Positions 26,570 to 33,778 of a stretch of DNA of 64,000 nucleotides are shown in pieces. Within the stretch, counting starts at the first letter, position 1, and each line of letters opens with the position of its first letter. The position numbers were made by a program, and so were the translations under genes. The DNA is taken from the NCBI GenBank assembly GCA_045587185.1, contig JAZNBS010000032.1, positions 18,056-82,055 of the forward strand. Reading direction: 5' to 3'. Below the pieces are notes generated by a model. It had not been told where the DNA came from. It did not search any database and saw nothing but the letters and a program-made list of their open reading frames with translations. This DNA is from UMGS172 sp045587185 (lineage in GTDB: Bacteria; Bacillota; Clostridia; Oscillospirales; Acutalibacteraceae).

Positions 26570-26893
26570 TTACACCTCCGAATAAACTTTTACGTAGTTA
26601 CGATATTGGCTTGCAAGTTCCCTTGCGTGAAGCAGAAAACCTTTTAAAGTAATCTGCGATTCCGAGAGTTTTGATTTTACATCTATTTTCATATAACCTT
26701 GTCTATCGTCAACCTCTGCTGAGATATCAGCAAATATTACATCCGACAATGTGTTGGCGGTTAGATACGCCGCCGATGACACTGCCGAGCAAACAATTTT
26801 GCCCTCAAGGTCATCACAATTTGAAGAACTGTGACCCGAAATTTCGTATCCAGTAATCATTTTGTCTTCATTGAAAAATCTTATCTCGGTCAT
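26570..26893 (-). CDS. prp: Ribosomal-processing cysteine protease Prp
   Basis: A 107-residue protease that trims L27. The catalytic His and Cys are visible in ISGHSSSN (His near residue 21) and IVCSAVSSA (Cys near residue 35). It lies between rplU (8 bases upstream) and rpmA (3 bases downstream), the standard arrangement. Pairing with an L27 that keeps its extension supports the assignment. Confidence 0.94.
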   Translation of the reverse strand: MTEIRFFNEDKMITGYEISGHSSSNCDDLEGKIVCSAVSSAAYLTANTLSDVIFADISAEVDDRQGYMKIDVKSKLSESQITLKGFLLHARELASQYRNYVKVYSEV

Positions 26894-26901
26894 AATGCAC
26901 C

Positions 26902-27210
26902 TTAGCCGATCGAGTTGATCTGAACCTTGGTGTACGGCTGTCTGTGTCCCATCTTGCGAGCGGAAGATTTCTTGGGCTTATAGGTGAAGACGGTAATCTT
27001 CTTGCCCTTTCCGTTCTTGAGAACGACACCTTCAACCTTTGCGTCAACATAAGGAGCACCTACGGTGATTTCCCCATTGTCGTCGCAAACTGCAATAACC
27101 TTATCGAATACTACAGTTTCTTCTGCGGCTGCATTGAGTTTTTCGACGAAGATAACGTCACCACTCTGAACACGGTACTGCTTACCGCCGGTTTCGATGA
27201 TTGCGTACAT
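26902..27210 (-). CDS. rplU: 50S ribosomal protein L21
   Basis: A 102-residue protein starting MYAIIETGGKQYRVQSGD and ending with the conserved KMGHRQPYTKVQI segment. It is the first gene of the rplU-prp-rpmA-obgE-mrnC operon, behind an L21 leader. Confidence 0.98.
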   Translation of the reverse strand: MYAIIETGGKQYRVQSGDVIFVEKLNAAAEETVVFDKVIAVCDDNGEITVGAPYVDAKVEGVVLKNGKGKKITVFTYKPKKSSARKMGHRQPYTKVQINSIG

Positions 27211-27285
27211 TTTTCTGGCACCTGCCTTAATTCAAGACTCGCTACGGTGGGTGGGAAAATCCACTTCAACCCACAATACGCGGCT
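27211..27285 (-). promoter_or_regulatory. L21 ribosomal-protein leader
   Basis: The transcribed region upstream of rplU carries two stems (GTGGGTTGAAG... and GATTTTCCCACCCAC) and the 3' segment CGAGTCTTGAATTAAGGCAGG just before the gene, features I recognise from the L21 leader of Firmicutes. Such leaders bind free L21 and repress the operon. The call rests on recalled consensus rather than a covariance search. Confidence 0.7.
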
Positions 27286-27290
27286 CATAT

Positions 27291-27319
27291 ACTTTACCAC
27301 AAGAGTCTGAATTTGTCAA
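27291..27319 (-). promoter_or_regulatory. Promoter of the rplU operon
   Basis: Minus-strand TTGACA (27314-27319) and TAAAGT (27291-27296) are 17 bases apart. The start of transcription would be near 27284. Confidence 0.85.
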
Positions 27320-27366
27320 GCATTATTTTACCAATTCCAAGTTTTTTATTATCAATCTATTTCTTT

Positions 27367-28698
27367 TTATTTCGTCAAAGTTCCGCCGTCGGTTTTGAGC
27401 AACAACAAAATCTGTTCTTCTTCAAGGTTTTGGGTATTGACATATACCAACAACTGTTCCCCGTCAACACCTATGCAATCAAACTCGTAGCAATGTTTTT
27501 CCGTATTTCCGTCGGTGGGAATGATGCAACGGTTAACATCGTTTATTTTTAGTGCCTTTGACAACCGTTGTCTTGCCTCGTCAACCGAGTATTTGGGTGT
27601 TGAGATAGTTCGCGTATAATGGTTTGCGATATATCCGCCCGCCTCAATAAAAACTATCTCCCCGTCATCAAGGGCAACACCCACCTTTATAAGGTCGGGG
27701 TAACAGACGGTGGCCCCCTCTTTGTATGCAAAATTAACGATGCAAACTCCCTCATCTGCAAAATAATAGGTAGTAACAAAGGTTTGTTTTGAGTGAGTTT
27801 CAAGATACTCTTGAGCCTTTTTTACGGCATCGTCGTAATTGAGGGTCTGCTCTTTCATTTGACGGAATTTCCTCATATATATTACAAAACCGCCTTGTTT
27901 TGTAACCGAAATCGACATTGTCCCGTCAGTGAAATTATAGCAAGGCACATTGCCTTCAGTATCGGCTTCTTTTTCAAAGCCCGACACATCACGCCCCAAT
28001 ATTTCCCCTGCTTTTTGCAAAGCCTCTTCAGCAGTGAGTTGTTTTGCATCTTTCAACAGTTTCATTTCGCCTTTGAGCATATGGTCGGAAAACGGTCCGT
28101 CATACTGCAATGTGGGGTAATCTGTAAGCAATTCTTCCAAGCCCTCAAGGTTTTCGGCAAATCCGCCACCGACTGAGGCGTTAATGCCCTCTGCTAATTC
28201 GTTATCCCACACGCCTTCCTTATCATATTCGGTTCTGACTGCATTAATCGATGAAGACACCGACTGTGCTGTTTGTGACAGTTTGTGTAAATTCTCACGG
28301 TCATCATCATTTACTTCTCCGCCCTGAATTACTTTGCGTGACAGATAAAATGTGTAGTCACCAACCTGCGACAGAAATTTATTGACTTTTTCAAGCCCGT
28401 CGCCCGAATATGGCAACTGTGATAAAGCATTTTTGGCAACGGTCGATTCAGTACAAAGTTCAACCGCTATCGAACTCAACTGTGTCGGTGATGAGGCATA
28501 AAGGCTCTTTTGCAAAGCCACGCTTATGTTATATAGGCTTCCGTCAAGTTCACTGAGATTCATACTGTAATTGTAACCCATCTGCATTTTATAATCACTA
28601 AGTTTCTTATTGGTCACAAAGGTCAGCGCTACCACCGACAGCACAACTGCAACAGCAAAACTCACAAGCCTTATAACGGCTCTTTTACCGAATCTCAT
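27367..28698 (-). CDS. ypeB: Germination protein YpeB
   Basis: A 443-residue spore inner-membrane protein needed to stabilise the cortex hydrolase SleB. An N-terminal transmembrane segment (about residues 8-28) is followed by a helical region and C-terminal PepSY-type repeats, including YNFTDGTMSISVTKQGGFV and GEIVFIEAGGYIANH. The ATG at 28698 is chosen because AAAGGAG sits 8 bases upstream; an ATG two codons earlier is too close to it. sleB, the usual partner, is not adjacent. No clear sporulation promoter could be read in the 190 bases upstream. Confidence 0.88.
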   Translation of the reverse strand: MRFGKRAVIRLVSFAVAVVLSVVALTFVTNKKLSDYKMQMGYNYSMNLSELDGSLYNISVALQKSLYASSPTQLSSIAVELCTESTVAKNALSQLPYSGDGLEKVNKFLSQVGDYTFYLSRKVIQGGEVNDDDRENLHKLSQTAQSVSSSINAVRTEYDKEGVWDNELAEGINASVGGGFAENLEGLEELLTDYPTLQYDGPFSDHMLKGEMKLLKDAKQLTAEEALQKAGEILGRDVSGFEKEADTEGNVPCYNFTDGTMSISVTKQGGFVIYMRKFRQMKEQTLNYDDAVKKAQEYLETHSKQTFVTTYYFADEGVCIVNFAYKEGATVCYPDLIKVGVALDDGEIVFIEAGGYIANHYTRTISTPKYSVDEARQRLSKALKINDVNRCIIPTDGNTEKHCYEFDCIGVDGEQLLVYVNTQNLEEEQILLLLKTDGGTLTK

Positions 28699-28801
28699 AT
28701 TCATAACTCCTTTTAAATGACATCTTTTTAAGGATTATTTTGCCACAAAAATTGTTAAATATTTATTAACACAAAATACATCATTTTCCGTAAAAAATAT
28801 A

Positions 28802-28830
28802 TTGTAATTAAACTCAATATATAGTATAAT
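28802..28830 (+). promoter_or_regulatory. Promoter of the cysteine desulfurase-thiI-cinA-sortase operon
   Basis: TTGTAA (28802-28807) and TATAAT (28825-28830) have a 17-base spacer, placing transcription about 55 bases before the TTG start at 28891. Confidence 0.75.
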
Positions 28831-28890
28831 ATACTAGATTAATGTGTACAACTCTGCTTATTTTGTGCAGTGACTTTCGGAGGATTGTTT

Positions 28891-30033
28891 TTGAGTCTTA
28901 TATATCTTGATAACAGTGCCACCACCAAGCCTTGTGATTCGGCCATCGAAGCCCTTAAAAAAGCCGTGTGTGACACTTGGGGAAATCCTTCCTCTTTGCA
29001 CCGATTGGGTGTTGAGTCGGAAGCAATAATTAACGATGTAAGGCAACATATTGCCGACATTATCAACTGCCGTGAGGATGAGGTGTTTTTCACAGGAAGC
29101 GGTACCGAAGCCAATAATATGGCTATTATCGGTGCGGCCGAAGCATTGAAACGCAGAGGTAATAAAATTATCACCACATCAGTCGAGCATCCCTCGGTGC
29201 TAAACACCTGTAAATATCTTTCAGAAAACGGCTTTGAAGTGACCTACATAAAGCCTCAGAAAGACGGCCATATTTCGGCCGAGGATATCCTCAAAGCCGT
29301 TGACGATAAGACTATACTCATCACGATGATGTTGGTTAATAACGAAACGGGGTGCATATTCCCTGTCAGCGAAGTTGCTGAAGGAATAAAGAACAAAAAA
29401 AGCCGTGTATTACTCCATGCCGACTGTGTGCAGGCTTTTGGTAAAATTGATATTGATGTTGATGAACTCGGTGTCGATATGCTTACGGCAAGTGGTCACA
29501 AAATTCACGGACCTAAAGGTATCGGTTTTCTTTACAAAAAGAAATCTGTCAACCTACAGCCTATCATCCATGGCGGAAATCAGGAAAAAGGTCTTCGCTC
29601 AGGCACCGAATCGGTTCCTTTGATTGCTGCTTTGGGCGGTGCTTTGGACGAACTTTGCATAGGCTCTTCGCTCTCCCGCGTCAAAAAACTTCACGCATAT
29701 GCCGTTGATACTCTAGGCTCGTTTGACGGTGTAGTGATAAATTCACCGTTAAAAGGCATTCTCCCTTATATAATCAATATTTCGGTTCTGGGCTACCGTT
29801 CAGAAACTTTGTTGCACTTTCTTGAAGCCAAAAACATTTTTGTTTCAAGCGGAAGCGCTTGTTCAAAGGGCAAGGGCAGTCACGTTCTAAACGAGATGGG
29901 CTTAAACCCCGACATTACCGACAGTGCTTTGAGAATAAGTTTTTCAAAAAATAACACTAATGATGATATAGATGCTTTGTGTTTAGCATTGCAAGAAGCA
30001 CAAAATTCTCTTCGCAGAAAGCAAGGACATTGA
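28891..30033 (+). CDS. Cysteine desulfurase (NifS/IscS-like, ThiI partner)
   Basis: PLP enzyme releasing sulfur from cysteine as a protein persulfide. The N-terminus IYLDNSATTKP, the segment SVEHPSVLNT, the PLP lysine in ASGHKIHGPKG and the sulfur-carrying Cys in VSSGSACSKGKGSH are all present. The start is TTG 28891, with GGAGG 7 bases upstream; a GTG at 28870 lies before that site. It ends 1 base before thiI, so it is probably the dedicated sulfur donor for ThiI, as in the Bacillus nifZ-thiI pair. Confidence 0.93.
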   Translation: MSLIYLDNSATTKPCDSAIEALKKAVCDTWGNPSSLHRLGVESEAIINDVRQHIADIINCREDEVFFTGSGTEANNMAIIGAAEALKRRGNKIITTSVEHPSVLNTCKYLSENGFEVTYIKPQKDGHISAEDILKAVDDKTILITMMLVNNETGCIFPVSEVAEGIKNKKSRVLLHADCVQAFGKIDIDVDELGVDMLTASGHKIHGPKGIGFLYKKKSVNLQPIIHGGNQEKGLRSGTESVPLIAALGGALDELCIGSSLSRVKKLHAYAVDTLGSFDGVVINSPLKGILPYIINISVLGYRSETLLHFLEAKNIFVSSGSACSKGKGSHVLNEMGLNPDITDSALRISFSKNNTNDDIDALCLALQEAQNSLRRKQGH

Positions 30034-30034
30034 A

Positions 30035-31204
30035 ATGAAAGAAGTTATACTTATTAAAAACGGTGAATTAGTTTTGAAAGGCCTTAACCGTTCAACTTTT
30101 GAAGATGTATTGGTCAAAAATCTCAAGTACCGTATCAAAAAATGCGGTGCTTGTGAGATAAAGAAGTCACAGTCGACCATTATGGTGGAACCTTTGGATG
30201 ATGATTTTGACTTTAAGGCCGCTTTGAAGGCTACCGAAAAAGTTTTTGGTATTGCAGGTTTTTCAAGAGCCGCCGCATTGCCAAAATGTATGGATGACAT
30301 CATTAATCTCGGCGTTCCTTACTTACAAGATGCGCTCAAAAACTGCAAAACCTTTAAAGTTGAGTCCAAACGTTCGGACAAAAAATTCCCCCTCGGCTCT
30401 CCTGAAATCAGCGCGCAGTTTGGCGGTGCCTTGCTTGCAAGATATCACCACCTGTCGGTTGATGTTCACCAACCCGATGCAGTTGTTGTTGTTGAGATAC
30501 GTGATAAATATGCCTTTGTCCGTTGCGGACAAATAAAAGGCGCCGGCGGTATGCCGGTCAGCACTTCGGGCCGTGCCGAGATACTTATTTCTGGCGGAAT
30601 TGACAGTCCTGTTGCGGCTTGGATGATGGCAAAACGCGGAATCCAACTTGCCGCGGTCCATTTTGCAAGTCCCCCTTACACAAGCGCCCGCGCCGAGCAA
30701 AAGGTACACAAACTGCTGTCGCAGGTTGCAAAATACAGCGGTGCCATTGGTCTGCATACCGTTTCTTTTACTGAAATTCAGGAACAGATTGCCGAACATT
30801 GCCGCGAGGAATATTTCACCCTTATTATGCGCCGTTTTATGATGCGTATTGCGGAAAAAATTGCTACAAAAGAGCATTGCGGTGCACTTATTACGGGTGA
30901 AAGCGTCGGTCAGGTTGCAAGTCAGACCTTGCCTGCTTTGAATGTAACCAACAGCGTTGTTGAAATTCCTGTTTTAAGACCTCTTATCGGTATGGATAAG
31001 GACGAGATAATCGAAATCTCGCGCAAGATTGATACTTTTGATATTTCGATAGAGCCTTTTGAGGATTGCTGTACCGTATTTACCCCAAAACATCCCAAAA
31101 CCCGTCCCGAACTGCAAAAGGTCATCGATGCCGAAAGCGTGCTCGATATTGAGCAACTTGTCGAACGCGCAGTTCAGAGCGCTCAGTTTATGATGATTGA
31201 CTAA
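30035..31204 (+). CDS. thiI: tRNA 4-thiouridine synthase ThiI
   Basis: Uses persulfide sulfur and ATP to make 4-thiouridine at tRNA position 8; some members also serve thiamine synthesis. It has 389 residues: an N-terminal ferredoxin-like and THUMP region, then a PP-loop ATPase domain with ISGGIDSPVAAWMMAKRG. The segment FEDCCTVFTPKHPKTRP carries the conserved cysteines. There is no C-terminal rhodanese domain, matching the shorter Bacillus type. AAGGA lies 7 bases before the ATG. Confidence 0.96.
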   Translation: MKEVILIKNGELVLKGLNRSTFEDVLVKNLKYRIKKCGACEIKKSQSTIMVEPLDDDFDFKAALKATEKVFGIAGFSRAAALPKCMDDIINLGVPYLQDALKNCKTFKVESKRSDKKFPLGSPEISAQFGGALLARYHHLSVDVHQPDAVVVVEIRDKYAFVRCGQIKGAGGMPVSTSGRAEILISGGIDSPVAAWMMAKRGIQLAAVHFASPPYTSARAEQKVHKLLSQVAKYSGAIGLHTVSFTEIQEQIAEHCREEYFTLIMRRFMMRIAEKIATKEHCGALITGESVGQVASQTLPALNVTNSVVEIPVLRPLIGMDKDEIIEISRKIDTFDISIEPFEDCCTVFTPKHPKTRPELQKVIDAESVLDIEQLVERAVQSAQFMMID

Positions 31205-31213
31205 AGGAAATAT

Positions 31214-32545
31214 ATGAAAGCTGAAATTATTGCAATAGGAACCGAGTTGTTACTTGGAAATATACTAAATACCAATGCGCAGTACCTTTCACAGGAATTG
31301 GCAACATTGGGTTATGATATGTACTATCAATCGGTTGTGGGCGACAATTTTGACCGAGTTGTTACTTGCATAAATCAGGCGGTCAACCGCAGTGATGCTG
31401 TAATAATCACCGGTGGACTGGGTCCCACACCCGACGACCTCTCAAAAGAAGCCACCGCTAAAGCCTTGAAACTCGAACTTTTTGAAGATGAGGAAAGCAT
31501 TAAGGCCATTGAGGGTTACTTTAAGAAAACGGGTCGAGTAATGGCCGAAGCAAACCGCAAGCAAGCATTATTTCCAAGAGAACGTTGCGTTATATTCCCA
31601 AACGGTAATGGCACTGCCCCAGGATGCGCTATGACCGCCGAAAACGGTTCGGTTGTTGTGCTTATGCCGGGTGTTCCTTACGAAATGAAGTTAATGTTTG
31701 AAACACACGTAAGACCGTTCCTTGCCAAAAGAAGTAACAAAACACTTGTTTCAAAAAATGTACTCGTAGCAGGTATCGGTGAATCAATGTTAACCACTCT
31801 TATTCCTGAATTTTTTGAGCAAACCGACCCCACAGTTTCACCGTACTGCAAACCGGGGCTTGTGACCCTCAGGGTAACATCGGCGGCTACCACACAACAG
31901 CAAGCCAGTGATAAATGCGACAGTACTGTCAATAAACTTTGCAACATTTTAGGCAAAAATGTTTGCGGTGTTGATTGCAAAGACCTTGAAAGTGTTGTTG
32001 TAAAACTGCTGAAACAAAAGGGCTTGAGGCTTGCTACGGCAGAGTCTTGCACCGCAGGCAAAATATCGGCCGCCATTACTGCCGTTTCGGGCGCTTCAGA
32101 AGTGTTCGATTTCGGCGCGTCGACCTACTCAAACGAAATGAAGCAAAAGTTGCTTGGCGTAAGTGCTGAAACATTAGAAAAATTCGGTGCCGTAAGTGCC
32201 GAAACCGCTTGTCAGATGTCTAAAGGCATCCGCGAATTTGCTAATTCCGACCTTGGACTTTCAGTTACAGGTGTGGCAGGACCCGGTCAAAGTGAAAACA
32301 AACCTGCAGGTCTTGTTTACATTTCACTTCATGACGGTGAGCACACCTGGGTGGTAAGACTTATGGTTGGAAAAGCACAAAACGACCGCGAAAGAGTGAG
32401 AAACAACGCTGTAACTGTAGCCTTGGATTTGGTGCGGCGTTATCTTGAATTTACACCCGATGTTATGTCGGGCTACACTGACCCTGACTCCCCTATTCCC
32501 TTAAATCCAGAGGATTTTTGCTTTGGAATGTTGAATAAAACTTAA
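31214..32545 (+). CDS. cinA: CinA-family protein (MoCF domain plus nicotinamide-nucleotide amidase domain)
   Basis: A 443-residue two-domain protein. The N-terminal molybdopterin-binding-like domain contains IGTELLLGNILNTN, VIITGGLGPTPDDLSKE and VLMPGVPYEMKLMFE. The C-terminal CinA domain contains TAESCTAGKISAAITAVSG and LSVTGVAGPGQSENKPAG and is usually an NMN deamidase. It lies 9 bases after thiI. Its N-terminal domain appears to have a degenerate relative at the start of the 937-residue protein two genes downstream. Confidence 0.94.
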   Translation: MKAEIIAIGTELLLGNILNTNAQYLSQELATLGYDMYYQSVVGDNFDRVVTCINQAVNRSDAVIITGGLGPTPDDLSKEATAKALKLELFEDEESIKAIEGYFKKTGRVMAEANRKQALFPRERCVIFPNGNGTAPGCAMTAENGSVVVLMPGVPYEMKLMFETHVRPFLAKRSNKTLVSKNVLVAGIGESMLTTLIPEFFEQTDPTVSPYCKPGLVTLRVTSAATTQQQASDKCDSTVNKLCNILGKNVCGVDCKDLESVVVKLLKQKGLRLATAESCTAGKISAAITAVSGASEVFDFGASTYSNEMKQKLLGVSAETLEKFGAVSAETACQMSKGIREFANSDLGLSVTGVAGPGQSENKPAGLVYISLHDGEHTWVVRLMVGKAQNDRERVRNNAVTVALDLVRRYLEFTPDVMSGYTDPDSPIPLNPEDFCFGMLNKT

Positions 32546-32566
32546 AATTTTGAACGGAGATCCACT

Positions 32567-33745
32567 ATGAACAAAAAGGATACCAATAAGAAGAAAACTA
32601 TGTATGTACCCGATGAAGAGGTACTTGCATATAGCCGAAACAAAGATGCTGAGCAACCCTCAGAGCAACCCGTTTTGACCGAAAACCAAGACAAGGTTGA
32701 CCAAATCGAGGCCGTCCAAACGGTTGATAGTGTTAATGACGCAGAAAATCAAGCGAAAGTCGGCGCAGAAGAGGAACAACAAAAAAAGAAAAACAACCCT
32801 GTGTTGGTTTTCTTGGGTAAATTATTCCCTAAAAAAGGTGATAATGTCAAAACGGTGGTTATGAAGATTGTGGCAATCGTTGCGGCTCTTGCTATCATTG
32901 TTTCCGGAACCTATCTTTCCCTTTATTTCTGTGATTTAGGTCAACAGGACAAGAAGATTGAAAACGTCCGAAATAACTATGACCTCAACCGTGACGATTA
33001 TACCAAAAACGAGGATAATCAATTTTCCAAATTTGATGTTCTTAAGGCACAGAATCCCGATGTTGTTGGTTGGCTGACTATACCCAACACCGAGGTCAAC
33101 AACCCCGTTTATCAGACGGGTGACAACCAGTACTACGTCACCCACGATATGGATAAAAAGAGTAACAGTTATGGCGCTTTGTTCCTTGACTACCGTTGCA
33201 AAATCGATCCAAAGACGCTCACGCGAAATCAGATAATCTACGGTCATAATATGCGTTACGGAGCAATGTTCGGCACCTTGAAGGAATACCGTAACCTTGA
33301 GTTTTACAAAAGAAATCCCATTATTCAGTTTGACTCTTTGTATGAGCAACGAACCTACAAAATATTTGCAATAATGATTGTAAATGACAGTGAGGACAAC
33401 ACTTTCGGTTATTCTTATACTGCATACCGCACAGATTTCACAAGTGACAATGACTTTAACGATTGGATTAAGCACAGTCGCGACCGCAGTTTGTTTGATA
33501 CAACTGTTGACATCAATAGCGAGGATGAGATTATTGCTCTTTCAACCTGCTGTTATGATTTTGACAATGCACGTTTTGTCGTTCTCGGACGTTTGGTGCG
33601 CGACGGCGAATCTGCCGAGGTAAACACCGACGGAGCAGTAAAGAACAGCGATGTCCTCTATCCAAAGGCTTATTATGATAAGAAAGGACTTAAAGTCCCC
33701 GAACTCACATCTTCTGACAAAACCACATCAGCGGATAAAAAATAA
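32567..33745 (+). CDS. Class B sortase
   Basis: Membrane-anchored transpeptidase that joins sorting-signal proteins to the cell wall. It has 392 residues: a charged cytoplasmic N-terminus (1-95), one transmembrane segment (about 97-121), and an extracellular sortase fold. Catalytic residues are His227 in IIYGHNM, Cys328 in ALSTCCYDF and Arg336 in ARFVVLGRLV. The tail is charged and disordered. No protein with a recognisable sortase signal is encoded in this window. The next gene encodes a protein whose central domain looks like a non-catalytic copy of this sortase. Confidence 0.93.
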   Translation: MNKKDTNKKKTMYVPDEEVLAYSRNKDAEQPSEQPVLTENQDKVDQIEAVQTVDSVNDAENQAKVGAEEEQQKKKNNPVLVFLGKLFPKKGDNVKTVVMKIVAIVAALAIIVSGTYLSLYFCDLGQQDKKIENVRNNYDLNRDDYTKNEDNQFSKFDVLKAQNPDVVGWLTIPNTEVNNPVYQTGDNQYYVTHDMDKKSNSYGALFLDYRCKIDPKTLTRNQIIYGHNMRYGAMFGTLKEYRNLEFYKRNPIIQFDSLYEQRTYKIFAIMIVNDSEDNTFGYSYTAYRTDFTSDNDFNDWIKHSRDRSLFDTTVDINSEDEIIALSTCCYDFDNARFVVLGRLVRDGESAEVNTDGAVKNSDVLYPKAYYDKKGLKVPELTSSDKTTSADKK

Positions 33746-33778
33746 CATAAAAACACAAAATCAGAAAGGAGGAGGCTT

